Position numbers and translations under genes: made by a program. Under the pieces are notes generated by a model. The model had not been told where the DNA came from. It did not search any database and saw only the letters and a list, made by a program, of their open reading frames with translations. Positions 25,282-36,151 of a DNA stretch of 64,000 nt are shown in pieces. The stretch lies in contig NZ_WHNQ01000022.1 of the NCBI RefSeq assembly GCF_009362785.1, forward strand, positions 79,471 through 143,470. The letters are read 5' to 3'. This DNA is from Paraburkholderia atlantica (GTDB taxonomy: Bacteria > Pseudomonadota > Gammaproteobacteria > Burkholderiales > Burkholderiaceae). Positions within the stretch are counted from its first letter, which is position 1, and each line of letters starts with the position of its first letter.

Positions 25282-25593
25282 TCAGGCCGCGGCGAACAGC
25301 TGCTGCAGTTCGCCCGATTCGTACATCTCCATCATGATGTCCGAGCCGCCGATGAATTCGCCCTTCACATACAGCTGCGGAATGGTCGGCCAGTTCGAGA
25401 ACACCTTGATGCCCTGACGGATTTCGTCGTCTTCGAGAACGTTGACGGTCTTGATTTCACCGACGCCGCACGCTTTCAGGATCTGGATGGCGCGGCCGGA
25501 AAAACCGCACATCGGGAACTGGGCCGTGCCCTTCATGAAGAGAACGACGTTGTTGCCGTCGACGATTTGCTTGATGCGTTGTTGCGTATCCAT
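25282..25593 (-). CDS. grxD: Monothiol glutaredoxin, Grx4 family
   Basis: This 103-aa protein has the monothiol active site CGFS (29-32) and the family KGTAQFPMCGFS context, WPTIPQLYVKGEFIGGSDI and a C-terminal helix. Such proteins bind a bridging 2Fe-2S cluster with glutathione and work with BolA in iron-sulfur trafficking. Confidence 0.96.
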   Translation of the reverse strand: MDTQQRIKQIVDGNNVVLFMKGTAQFPMCGFSGRAIQILKACGVGEIKTVNVLEDDEIRQGIKVFSNWPTIPQLYVKGEFIGGSDIMMEMYESGELQQLFAAA

Positions 25594-25705
25594 GACTGAC
25601 CTTGCGGTTCCGATAAAGGATGGGAATAGGCTGAAATGATAGCGGATTTCGCTACGGGCGGCCGCAGCCGCGTCGCGCCTGGGGTTTTAGCGTTGGCGAC
25701 CGCGC

Positions 25706-26593
25706 TTAGGCCGCGGCGGCGCGCAACACGCCCCCGCTGATTCGCTCGACGCCGGCGAGATCGCGCTCCGAGCGGACCTCGGCGAAACCACGCGCGCTCA
25801 GCAACGCGCGCACGGCTTCGGCCTGGTCGTAGCCGTGCTCGATCCAAAGCGCGCCATCGGCGGCGAGACGCTCGGGCGCGCCGGCGATGATCGCGCGGAT
25901 CGCGCTGAGGCCATCGGCTTCGTCGGTGAGCGCGCCGCGCGGCTCGAAGCGCAGATCGCCTTCGGCGAGATGCGGATCGCCGCTCGCGATATATGGCGGA
26001 TTGCTGACGATCGCGTCGAAGCGCAGCGAGGCGTCGAGCGAGCCGTACCAGTCGCTGTGCAGGAACGTCACGGCGCCGCCGGGGCGCTTCGCGTCGAGCA
26101 GGCGCGCGCCGTTGCGCGCGGCGACGGCGAGCGCGTCGGCCGAGCGGTCGAGTGCCCAGACGTGGGCCTCGGGCCGCATCGACGCGATCGCCACCGCGAT
26201 TGCGCCGGTTCCGGTGCCGAGATCGAGCACACGTGGGCGCGGCCGAGCTTCGATTGCCGCGAGCGCGGTCTCCACCAGCAGCTCGGTTTCAGGGCGAGGA
26301 ATCAGCACGTGCGGCGTGACTTCGAATTCGAGCCCGAAGAACTCACGCGCGCCGACGAGTTGCGCAACCGGCTCGCCGGCCATGCGCCGCGCCTCCAGCG
26401 CGCGATAACACTCGACGCTCGCGCGCTCGAGCGGCTCCTCGCCGCGCGTGATCAGCTGCGTGCGCCGCCAGCCGAGCACATGCGTAAGCAGAATCCGCGC
26501 TTCGAGCGGCGGCAGCGGCGAAGCGCGCAAGAGCGCGTCGGCCGTCGCGGGCGGAGCGGCGGGGTCGAGCGGAACCGGGGAGGCGTCGGTCAT
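25706..26593 (-). CDS. prmC: Release factor glutamine N5-methyltransferase PrmC
   Basis: This 295-aa enzyme methylates the Gln of the GGQ motif in release factors RF1 and RF2. It has an N-terminal helical domain, motif I DLGTGTG (124-130) and the catalytic NPPY (198-201). The gene lies 10 bp after prfA, its substrate gene, and is very probably cotranscribed with it. Confidence 0.96.
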   Translation of the reverse strand: MTDASPVPLDPAAPPATADALLRASPLPPLEARILLTHVLGWRRTQLITRGEEPLERASVECYRALEARRMAGEPVAQLVGAREFFGLEFEVTPHVLIPRPETELLVETALAAIEARPRPRVLDLGTGTGAIAVAIASMRPEAHVWALDRSADALAVAARNGARLLDAKRPGGAVTFLHSDWYGSLDASLRFDAIVSNPPYIASGDPHLAEGDLRFEPRGALTDEADGLSAIRAIIAGAPERLAADGALWIEHGYDQAEAVRALLSARGFAEVRSERDLAGVERISGGVLRAAAA

Positions 26594-26603
26594 TGCAGGG
26601 GCG

Positions 26604-27686
26604 TCAGTCCGCGTCGCCGAGCGAGGCCAGCAGCTCGGCCTGATGCTCGCTGACGAGCGCCGCGATCAGTTCGTCGAGATCGCCGTCCATGATCGCGTCG
26701 AGGCGATACAGCGTCAGGTTGATGCGGTGATCGGTGAGACGCCCCTGCGGGAAGTTGTAGGTGCGGATGCGCTCCGAACGGTCGCCCGAACCGATCAGGT
26801 TCTTGCGCGTCGCCGCTTCCTTTGTTTGCTGCTCGTGCGTTTGCTTGTCCTTGATGCGCGCGGCGAGCACCTTCAGCGCTCGGTCCTTGTTCTTGTGTTG
26901 CGAGCGGTCGTCCTGACATTCGACGACGATGCCCGTCGGCAAGTGCGTGACACGCACCGCGGAATCGGTCTTGTTGATGTGCTGGCCGCCCGCGCCCGAC
27001 GCGCGGAACGTGTCGATGCGCAAATCGGCCGGATTGATCTCGACCTCGCCGATCTCGTCCGCTTCGGGCATCACCGCGACCGTGCAGGCCGACGTATGGA
27101 TGCGGCCTTGCGTTTCGGTGGCCGGCACACGCTGCACGCGATGTCCGCCCGACTCGAACTTCAGCTTCGAATACGCGGCATCGCCGGCAATTCGCACGAT
27201 GACTTCGCGATAGCCACCGAGATCCGATTCGCTCGCCGACATCATCTCGACCTGCCAGCGGTTGCGTTCGGCATAGCGCAGATACATGCGCAGCAGATCG
27301 CCAGCGAACAGCGCGGATTCGTCGCCGCCGGTACCGGCGCGGATTTCGAGGAAGATGTTGCGCTCGTCGTTCGGGTCTTTCGGCAGCAGCATTTTCTGCA
27401 GCTCGACGCCGAGCGTTTCCATACGATCGCGCGCCGCGCGGATTTCCTCTTCGGCGAAATCGCGCATCGACGCGTCGGCGAGCAGTTCCTGCGCGGTGGC
27501 CGCGTCGTTCTGCGCCTGACGCCAAAGCCCGTAATGCTCGACGACCGGGCCAAGCTCCGCGTGTTCGCGCGTGAGCTTGCGGTATTGGTCGAGGTTGGCG
27601 GTGATGTCCTCGCGGCTCAACAGGTCGTTCAGTTCGGCCAGCCGGGTGGTCAGCTGGTCGAGCTTGCGTTGCATGCTCGTTTTCAT
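26604..27686 (-). CDS. prfA: Peptide chain release factor 1
   Basis: The 360-aa RF1 recognises UAA and UAG. The anticodon-mimic tripeptide PAT lies at 188-190 and the peptidyl-hydrolysis GGQ at 233-235. The start at 27686 (MKTSMQ) gives the exact family length; the open frame extends upstream but not in a family-like way. It is downstream of hemA and upstream of prmC. Confidence 0.97.
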   Translation of the reverse strand: MKTSMQRKLDQLTTRLAELNDLLSREDITANLDQYRKLTREHAELGPVVEHYGLWRQAQNDAATAQELLADASMRDFAEEEIRAARDRMETLGVELQKMLLPKDPNDERNIFLEIRAGTGGDESALFAGDLLRMYLRYAERNRWQVEMMSASESDLGGYREVIVRIAGDAAYSKLKFESGGHRVQRVPATETQGRIHTSACTVAVMPEADEIGEVEINPADLRIDTFRASGAGGQHINKTDSAVRVTHLPTGIVVECQDDRSQHKNKDRALKVLAARIKDKQTHEQQTKEAATRKNLIGSGDRSERIRTYNFPQGRLTDHRINLTLYRLDAIMDGDLDELIAALVSEHQAELLASLGDAD

Positions 27687-27806
27687 CGGGCGGGTAGCGG
27701 AGCGGACTCCGGAAAGAATGCAGCCAGGGGAACGGGCGAATGCCCGGGGCGGAAGCACTTCGCGAGCCACGGCGATGGCGCGCGGGGTGCGGCGAGCACT
27801 GCGCCG

Positions 27807-29093
27807 CTAACGCTCGGAAGAGCCGGAGTGTTTGTAGAAGCCGCTCATCAGCTCGATCAGCTTGTCGCGGTTGTCGCTGCTCGCGCGGTTCAACGCGTGA
27901 GTAGGACCATGGATCAGCTTGTTCGTGAGCGACTGCGACAGTGCTTCGAGCACTGCGGCCGGGTCGTCGCCGCGCGCGAGCATTTTCTGCGCGCGTTCGA
28001 CTTCCGCGCGGCGCAGCGTGTCGGCCTGCGTGTGCATGTGGCGGATCACCGGAACGATGCTGCGCGCGTCGAGCCACTGCATGAAGTTCTGCACGCGCGT
28101 TTCGATGATCGCTTCGGCTTGCGCGACCGCGGCCTGGCGCGACGCATTGCCTTCGCGGACGATCGCGCCGAGGTCGTCGACGGTGTACAGGAACACGTCT
28201 TCGAGCTGGCCGGCTTCGGGTTCGATGTCGCGCGGCACTGCGAGGTCGACCATGAAAATCGGCCGGTGACGGCGCGCCTTGACCGCGCGCTCGACAGCGC
28301 CCAGCCCGATGATCGGCAACGTGGAGGCCGTGCACGACACGATGATGTCGAATTCGTGCATCCGGGAGGGCAGTTCGGAAAGCGGAATGGCGCGGCCGTT
28401 GAAACGCTCGGCGAGCCGCATGCCGCGCTCGGCGGTGCGGTTCGCGACGACGAGTTCACGCGGATGTTGCGCGGCAAAATGCGTCGCGCAGAGCTCGATC
28501 ATTTCGCCGGCACCGATGAACAGCACCCGCTGGTTCGAGATCTTGTCGAAAATGCGTTGGGCGAGGCGCACCGCGGCGGCGGCCATCGATACCGACTGCG
28601 CGCCGATTTCGGTGGTGCTGCGCACTTCCTTCGCAACGGCGAAGGTGCGCTGGAACAACTGATTCAGATAGGTGCCGAGGGCGCCGGCTTCGGAGGCGGT
28701 GCGCACCGCGTCCTTCATCTGTCCGACGATCTGCGTTTCACCGAGCACCATCGAATCGAGCCCCGACGCGACGCGGAACGCATGGCGCACGGCTTCGGAC
28801 TGCGGCAGCGCGTAGACGTGCGGCGCGAGTTCATCGATGGGGAGGTTGTGGTACTTCGACAGCCACTGGACCGAAGCTTCGCGCGCGGCGAGGTCGTCGG
28901 TCGCGCAGTAGAGTTCGGTGCGGTTACAGGTGGACAGAATTGCCGCTTCCGGCGCATTGGGGGCCATGCGGCCCACCCAGATGCCTTTGAACGTATCCAG
29001 AGCGGGCTTGATCTGTTCGAGCGGAAACGCCACGCGTTCGCGCAAGGCGACAGGCGCAGTGTGATGGTTAATTCCGATCGTTAGAAGCTGCAT
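27807..29093 (-). CDS. hemA: Glutamyl-tRNA reductase
   Basis: This 428-aa enzyme reduces glutamyl-tRNA to glutamate-1-semialdehyde, the first step of C5 heme synthesis. The catalytic Cys is in STCNRTELY (~residue 56), and the ALGET-like LGETQIVGQMKDA and NADPH site GAGEM are present. The C-terminal dimerisation helices end in a short Ser-rich tail. It leads the hemA-prfA-prmC group. Confidence 0.97.
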   Translation of the reverse strand: MQLLTIGINHHTAPVALRERVAFPLEQIKPALDTFKGIWVGRMAPNAPEAAILSTCNRTELYCATDDLAAREASVQWLSKYHNLPIDELAPHVYALPQSEAVRHAFRVASGLDSMVLGETQIVGQMKDAVRTASEAGALGTYLNQLFQRTFAVAKEVRSTTEIGAQSVSMAAAAVRLAQRIFDKISNQRVLFIGAGEMIELCATHFAAQHPRELVVANRTAERGMRLAERFNGRAIPLSELPSRMHEFDIIVSCTASTLPIIGLGAVERAVKARRHRPIFMVDLAVPRDIEPEAGQLEDVFLYTVDDLGAIVREGNASRQAAVAQAEAIIETRVQNFMQWLDARSIVPVIRHMHTQADTLRRAEVERAQKMLARGDDPAAVLEALSQSLTNKLIHGPTHALNRASSDNRDKLIELMSGFYKHSGSSER

Positions 29094-29119
29094 TTGGGGG
29101 AGCTATCGTTCAGCCCTAT

Positions 29120-29148
29120 ATTATAGCGTTTTCACGATTCTCACATCC
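29120..29148 (-). promoter_or_regulatory. Candidate hemA promoter
   Basis: A perfect minus-strand TATAAT (29125-29120) lies 27 bp before the hemA start; the -35 position at 29148-29143 (GGATGT) is weak, so an activator or an alternative spacing may be needed. Confidence 0.45.
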
Positions 29149-29172
29149 GGCACGCCGTATACCCCGCATGCG

Positions 29173-29883
29173 TCAGCTCTCGCCTGTCTGGGTCTCCGGC
29201 GGGATCGCGTCGAGCTGGTAACCGTAACCATAGACCGGCGTCAGCGCGTAGCCAAGCTCCGGACGCAGTTGCAGCTTGCCGCGCACGCGCGACGCGTGAG
29301 TGTCGATGGTGCGCGACTTTACGTCGCGGCGGCGCGACCACACGGTTTCAAGAATATGAGCGCGCGACACCGGTCGCGCCAGATTGTTGAACAGCAGCAG
29401 CGCGAGGCGGAATTCCTTCGGCGTCAGGATGACGGTCAGTTCGCGGAAGGTCACGGCGAAATTCGCCGCGTCGAACGTATAGCCGCCGATCACGTCGCGC
29501 CGACGTTTGGGCGGCCGCCGCAGGCCCGCACGGCGCTGCAGCGCCTCGACCCGCGCGAGCATTTCAGGGCCGCGCACCGGTTTGCTGAGGCAGTCGTCGG
29601 CGCCGGCGTGCAGCGCGGCGACGATCTGGCATTCGCGCGGTGCCGCAATCAGCATCATGATGGGCAGGCCTGGCAGGATGGAACGCGCGCGCGGGATCAC
29701 GTCTTCGGCGCAATGGTCGCCGGCCCAGCTTTCGGTGATCAGCAGGTCGAAAAATTCGTCGGTGGCGCGCTGCAGGAAGGTGGCGCTGCTGGTGAAGTGC
29801 AGGCACACGTGGCCGCCGGCGAAAATGAGCCGGTCGACCAGTTTGGCGTGTTGTAGGTCGGGTTCGATAAGGGCGATGCGCAT
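29173..29883 (-). CDS. OmpR-type response regulator with atypical receiver
   Basis: This 236-aa protein has a receiver domain (1-~115) and a C-terminal winged helix (VILTPKEFRLALLLFNN ... SRTIDTHASRVRGKL ... YGYGYQL). The receiver Lys101 is kept, but the phosphoacceptor position holds Glu51 (DLLITESW), the acidic pair is disturbed (EPD at 7-9) and the switch Thr is Ile79. It is probably phosphorylation-independent. No sensor kinase gene is next to it. Confidence 0.88.
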   Translation of the reverse strand: MRIALIEPDLQHAKLVDRLIFAGGHVCLHFTSSATFLQRATDEFFDLLITESWAGDHCAEDVIPRARSILPGLPIMMLIAAPRECQIVAALHAGADDCLSKPVRGPEMLARVEALQRRAGLRRPPKRRRDVIGGYTFDAANFAVTFRELTVILTPKEFRLALLLFNNLARPVSRAHILETVWSRRRDVKSRTIDTHASRVRGKLQLRPELGYALTPVYGYGYQLDAIPPETQTGES

Positions 29884-30112
29884 GGCGCGGCGTCAGCCAG
29901 GCAACGAGCGGAGCGTGGGGCGTTTTCGTCAGGCTTGCAACTTGCCTAAGCACACCCCGACCCCTAAACTCAACCGCTATGCGGAAAGCGCCGTGCTGAA
30001 CTTCTAGAGTTAAAGAGCCCGAAATGCTAGCCTTGGCGGCTCCGTCGGCCTATGAGACGAATCCGAAATTGAACTTGCCCTGTTTCGGCACCCAATCCGG
30101 AGCCCACGCCTG

Positions 30113-30379
30113 ATGGGTTGGCCAGGCATTCTCGTTCTCGGCGCCGTGATCGGTCTCGCGGGCTGGTGGTTGCACCCGCTGCGCCGGGCGAGCCGCGCGC
30201 GCTGGTGGACCGCGCTGTTGGCCGGCGTGCTAGGCACGAGCATCGCGCGCATGGCCGGCAACGTGACGGGTCTTTTCCATGACGGCGACATGCTCGAATG
30301 GCAGGTATGCACCGCCGTCGCGCTCGTCGCCGTCGCCGTGACCGTCGGCCTCCTTTCGCGCCGGTCAATCCGTCGATGA
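30113..30379 (+). CDS. Small membrane protein, possibly GlsB/YeaQ-like
   Basis: This 88-aa protein has three predicted hydrophobic segments (~3-20, ~30-48, ~66-82) and the Gly-rich GxxxG spacing seen in transglycosylase-associated/GlsB small membrane proteins, but the match is loose and the family is not certain. No clear Shine-Dalgarno sequence is visible. It lies 18 bp before the aminopeptidase P gene in the same direction and may be cotranscribed. Confidence 0.55.
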   Translation: MGWPGILVLGAVIGLAGWWLHPLRRASRARWWTALLAGVLGTSIARMAGNVTGLFHDGDMLEWQVCTAVALVAVAVTVGLLSRRSIRR

Positions 30380-30397
30380 ATCCTTGCAGGTAACTCC

Positions 30398-32212
30398 ATG
30401 AACGCCCGACTTCCCGAAACCTCCTCCATTCCCGAGCGCCTCGCGAGCCTGCGCGCCGCGATGGCGCGCGAAGGCATCGCCGCTTACCTCGTGCCGTCGG
30501 CCGATCCGCATCTGTCCGAGTATCTGCCAGGGCGCTGGCAAGGCCGCCAGTGGCTGTCGGGCTTCACCGGCTCCGCCGGTACGCTGATCGTCACCGCCGA
30601 TTTCGCCGGCGTCTGGACCGACAGCCGCTACTGGGAGCAGGCGAGCGCGCAGCTCGCCGGCACCGGTGTCGACCTGATGAAAATGACCGGCGGCCAGCTG
30701 ACGACGCCGCATTTCGAATGGCTCGCGCAGAACGTCGCGAGCGGCGGCACAGTCGGTGTGGACGGCGCTGTGCTCGGCGTCGCGGCCGCGCGCGCGCTGA
30801 GTGCCGCGTTGAGCGCGCGCGGCGTGCAGCTGCGCACCGACGTCGACCTGTTCGACGCGATCTGGGCGCAGCGCCCGGCACTGCCCGCCGACGCCGTCTT
30901 CGAGCACGCCGCGCCGCAAGCGGGCGTCGCGCGCGCGGACAAGCTCGCTCAGGTGCGTCGCGCGATGGCCGACAAAGGCGCGCAGTGGCACTTCATCTCG
31001 ACGCTCGACGACCTGGCCTGGCTGCTGAACCTGCGCGGCGCGGATGTCAGCTACAACCCGGTGTTCGTCGCGCACGCGCTGATCGGCGTGGATCGCGTGT
31101 CGCTGTTTATCGCCGACGGCAAAGTGTCGCCTGCGCTCGCCGACGTGCTCGCGCGCGACGGCATCAGCGTCGAGCCATACGCCAAAGCCGCCGACGCGCT
31201 CGCCGCGCTGCCAGCCGGCAGCACGCTGCTGATCGACCCGCGCCGCATCACGTATGGCTCGCTGCAGGCGGTGCCGTCGTCGGTCAAGGTGGTCGAGGCG
31301 GTCAATCCGTCCACGTTCCTGAAGTCGTGCAAGACCGCCGCTGATGCCGCGCACGTGCGCGACACGATGGAGCAGGACGGCGCGGCGCTCGCCGAATTCT
31401 TCGCGTGGTTCGAAAGCGCGCTGGGCCGCGAGCGCATCACCGAACTGACGATCGACGAGCGTCTGACGGCCGCCCGCGCGCGCCGACCCGGCTTCGTGTC
31501 GCTGAGCTTCGCGACGATCGCGGGCTTCAACGCGAACGGCGCGATGCCGCACTATCGCGCGACCGAGGAGTCGCATGCGGTGATCGAAGGCAACGGCCTG
31601 CTGCTGATCGATTCGGGCGGTCAGTACCTGAGCGGCACGACCGACATCACGCGCGTCGTCCCGATCGGCACGCCGAGCAACGAACAGCGCCGCGATTTCA
31701 CCGTCGTGCTGAAGGGCATGATCGCGCTGTCACGCGCGCAATTCCCGCGTGGCATCCGCTCGCCGATGCTCGACGCGATTGCGCGCGCGCCGATCTGGCA
31801 GGCCGGCGCCGACTATGGCCACGGCACCGGTCACGGGGTCGGCTACTTCCTGAACGTGCACGAAGGCCCGCAGGTGATCTCGCACTACGCGCCGGCCGAA
31901 CCGTGGACCGCGATGGAGGAGGGCATGATCACGTCGAACGAGCCGGGTCTGTATCGGCCGGGCAAGTGGGGCGTGCGTATCGAAAATCTCGTGCTGAACG
32001 TGGCCGCCGAAAAAACCGAATTCGGCGACTTCCTGAAGTTCGAGACGCTGACGCTGTGCCCGATCGACACGCGCTGCATCGAGCTGTCGCTGCTGCGCGA
32101 CGACGAGCGCGCGTGGCTCAACGCGTATCACGAGACGGTGCGCGCGCGCCTCGCGCCCCATGTGTCGGGCGACGCAAAGGCGTGGCTCGAACTGCGCACA
32201 CAACCTATCTGA
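30398..32212 (+). CDS. Aminopeptidase P family metallopeptidase (M24B)
   Basis: This 604-aa cytosolic enzyme is of the long, three-domain Xaa-Pro aminopeptidase type. Two creatinase-like N-terminal domains precede a pita-bread catalytic domain. Metal ligands are visible: DSGGQYLSGTTDITR (two Asp), GHGTGHGVG (His), SNEPGLYRPGKWGVRIEN (two Glu). It removes N-terminal residues ahead of proline. Confidence 0.93.
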   Translation: MNARLPETSSIPERLASLRAAMAREGIAAYLVPSADPHLSEYLPGRWQGRQWLSGFTGSAGTLIVTADFAGVWTDSRYWEQASAQLAGTGVDLMKMTGGQLTTPHFEWLAQNVASGGTVGVDGAVLGVAAARALSAALSARGVQLRTDVDLFDAIWAQRPALPADAVFEHAAPQAGVARADKLAQVRRAMADKGAQWHFISTLDDLAWLLNLRGADVSYNPVFVAHALIGVDRVSLFIADGKVSPALADVLARDGISVEPYAKAADALAALPAGSTLLIDPRRITYGSLQAVPSSVKVVEAVNPSTFLKSCKTAADAAHVRDTMEQDGAALAEFFAWFESALGRERITELTIDERLTAARARRPGFVSLSFATIAGFNANGAMPHYRATEESHAVIEGNGLLLIDSGGQYLSGTTDITRVVPIGTPSNEQRRDFTVVLKGMIALSRAQFPRGIRSPMLDAIARAPIWQAGADYGHGTGHGVGYFLNVHEGPQVISHYAPAEPWTAMEEGMITSNEPGLYRPGKWGVRIENLVLNVAAEKTEFGDFLKFETLTLCPIDTRCIELSLLRDDERAWLNAYHETVRARLAPHVSGDAKAWLELRTQPI

Positions 32213-32246
32213 GCGTAGCGGCGACCTTTCAAACGGAGCGTGGCGC

Positions 32247-32870
32247 ATGGCGATCAAGGCAGTGGTGTTCGATTTCGGCGGCGTGCTGATCGACTGGAGT
32301 CCCGAGTACCTGTACCGCGAACTGATTCCCGACGAATCGGAGCGCCGCTGGTTCCTCACGCACGTTTGCGCGATGGACTGGGTGATCCGCCAGGATGGCG
32401 GCCAGCCGATCGTCGAAGCCACCGACGAGCTGATCGCGCAGTTTCCCGATCACGCGCCGCTGATCCGCGCGTTCTACGAGCGCTGGCATCTGATGGTGGC
32501 GGGCGTGCTCGACGACGGCATCGCGCTGATGGAAAAGCTCGAAGCGGCCGAGGTGCCGCTCTTCGGGCTCACCAACTGGTCGGCCGAGACCTTCCCGTAT
32601 GCGTGGGAACACTATCCGGTGCTGCGGCGCTTTCGCGACATCGTCGTGTCGGGGCGCGTGAAACTCGTGAAGCCCGACCCTGCGATCTTCGCGGAGATGC
32701 GCCGGCGCATCGAGTTGCAGATGCCCGGTGTCGAACCGGCCGAACTCGTCTTCATCGACGACAACGCGAAAAACGCCGAAGCCGCGACGGCGCTCGGCTG
32801 GCACGGCGTGCATCACACGAACGCCGCGCAAACGGAAGCAAAGCTGCGCGAGTTGGGTTTGCCGGTTTGA
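32247..32870 (+). CDS. HAD-superfamily hydrolase (HAD-IA)
   Basis: This 207-aa phosphatase-like protein has motif I DFGGVLIDW, motif II LTNWS, a Lys in KLVKPDP and motif IV FIDDNAKNAEAA. The DFGGVL variant motif places it with YihX/epoxide-hydrolase N-terminal-like HADs, so the substrate is probably a sugar or small phosphate. GGAG lies 10 nt before the ATG. It follows the aminopeptidase P gene by 34 bp. Confidence 0.9.
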   Translation: MAIKAVVFDFGGVLIDWSPEYLYRELIPDESERRWFLTHVCAMDWVIRQDGGQPIVEATDELIAQFPDHAPLIRAFYERWHLMVAGVLDDGIALMEKLEAAEVPLFGLTNWSAETFPYAWEHYPVLRRFRDIVVSGRVKLVKPDPAIFAEMRRRIELQMPGVEPAELVFIDDNAKNAEAATALGWHGVHHTNAAQTEAKLRELGLPV

Positions 32871-32884
32871 GCGGAGCGCTGCCC

Positions 32885-34009
32885 CTACTGTCCTAACAGG
32901 TTCTTCAGCGCATTGCCGAGGCCTTTGACGGTCTCGCCCGCACCCTTCGCGACGCCTTCGACGCTGACCCCGAGCGCCTTCGCAAACCCCTCGCCGATGC
33001 GCTTGAGGATCCCTTCGCGTACCGAGAACTTCGGATCGCGCAGATCGCCGTCGAGCACGAAATGCAGCGTGATGTTGCCGTCATGCGTCTTCAGCGCCGC
33101 GACGGCGGCGCGAGTCGGAATCGACATGAACGTCTCGAGCGGATTGTCGGTTTCGGCGAGTTGCAGATTGTGGACCGTCACCGTGCCGGGCGCGTGCAGG
33201 TGATAGTTGCGCACCGTCGATTCAATCGACAGATCGACGGTGCCGCCCGTCACCTGCGCGCGTGCGCCGGCCTTCTTCAGCAGATACGGATCGAGCATCG
33301 CGACATCGACACCGTGCAGCGTGGTCGTGGTCTGCGAATCGCGGCTGGCGATCTTGATCCAACCGTCGAACGTCACGGTGCCGGTATGCGCCGGACCCTT
33401 CAGCGAGCCGCGAACGCTGACATTGGTCGGCTCGCTGAGCGACGGCAGATGCAGATTGTCGACGCTCGCGTTCGCGTTGCTGACGGTGACCTTGAAAGGC
33501 GGCGGCCCGACGCTCATGTCGTAGAAGTGGAAGTTGCCGTGTTCGAAGCGGATACGGTCGACCAGTTTTTCGCGCGGGATCGGCGGCTCCGTGCCGGCGC
33601 CGCCCGGATGATCGCCGCGGTTCAGTGATTCGCGCAGGTTCGGCAGCAGATTCAGCGAACCGTCCTTCGTGCGTAGCACGGCCATGTCGAAGCCGCGCAC
33701 GACGACCTCTCGAATATGCATGCGCCGCGCGATCAGGTCGCGTACATCGGGGGTGATCGTGATTTCGTCGGCGCGTAGCGGTTCGCCCGCCGGCCAGCCT
33801 GGCGGCGCTTTCAGCACGACGTGGGTCAGGTGTACCGAGGTCAGGCCGACATCGATACTATCGGCGCTGCCGAGCGGCCCGAGCGCCGCGCTGACGCGAT
33901 TCTTGACTTCCTGTTGCGCGAATTGCATCGCGCCGATCGCGATCAGAATCAACGCCAATAGCGTTCCGCCCACGACGACGATCCAGCGCCTGCCCTTCGA
34001 CATCGCCAT
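32885..34009 (-). CDS. AsmA-like/DUF748 envelope protein
   Basis: This 374-aa protein has one N-terminal membrane anchor (~residues 9-30) and a long periplasmic beta-rich region of AsmA/DUF748 type with repeated amphipathic strands (VDRIRFEHGNFHFYDMS..., TGTVTFDGWIKI...). Such proteins are related to lipid-transfer bridge proteins; the specific role here is unknown. The C-terminus is an Ala/Gly/Lys-rich helix. Confidence 0.8.
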   Translation of the reverse strand: MAMSKGRRWIVVVGGTLLALILIAIGAMQFAQQEVKNRVSAALGPLGSADSIDVGLTSVHLTHVVLKAPPGWPAGEPLRADEITITPDVRDLIARRMHIREVVVRGFDMAVLRTKDGSLNLLPNLRESLNRGDHPGGAGTEPPIPREKLVDRIRFEHGNFHFYDMSVGPPPFKVTVSNANASVDNLHLPSLSEPTNVSVRGSLKGPAHTGTVTFDGWIKIASRDSQTTTTLHGVDVAMLDPYLLKKAGARAQVTGGTVDLSIESTVRNYHLHAPGTVTVHNLQLAETDNPLETFMSIPTRAAVAALKTHDGNITLHFVLDGDLRDPKFSVREGILKRIGEGFAKALGVSVEGVAKGAGETVKGLGNALKNLLGQ

Positions 34010-34173
34010 GCCTGTGTCTCCTCGTCACGGCGCCGCGCGTCGCGCGGCGCCGTGTTGACCGTCTGTCGTGTGCGCGGGACTTTTACGCGCGCCTGCATCA
34101 AGTGACGAATAGCAACGCGCATGCCCCGTGGCCCGTCCGGCATTGCGCCAAACGGGCCGGTGTGCCCCGCTTG

Positions 34174-35838
<1,665 letters not shown>

Positions 35839-36151
35839 TTGCTTGCAGTAGACGTTGACGACGCCGGCCGCATGCGGGCGGGCAGTCGGGGTTGAATGGG
35901 TAATCGGTGTGAGGGCCGGGCGGAACACCCGGCGCCGGCCGGCGCGGCGTCGGATTCGACGACGCTGCCGCGCGCGGCATGTGGTTCAGGTGGCATTGTA
36001 CTTCGCGGCGGGGGCCGGGCGGCAGGGGCGGACCGGTGGCGGGCCGCGTCGTGCACCGGGTAGTGGGATATTTGCGCGCTCTGTGCTGCAGATCTGCGGA
36101 GCCATTGCGCGACGCCGCCGTGTCGTGAGCAGGCGGCGTCCAGGCGCGGTG
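35839..36151. other. 313-bp GC-rich intergenic region
   Basis: This stretch lies between ugpC and ettA, both on the minus strand. It must hold the ettA promoter and the end of the ugp transcript. No gene, repeat or convincing terminator is seen. Confidence 0.5.

Noticed and set aside
26448..29084. Very long plus-strand open frame (878 codons) opposite prmC, prfA and hemA
   Set aside because: It is antisense to three confident genes. Its composition (Arg, His, Gly, Ala-rich) is that of a frame kept open by high-GC third positions.
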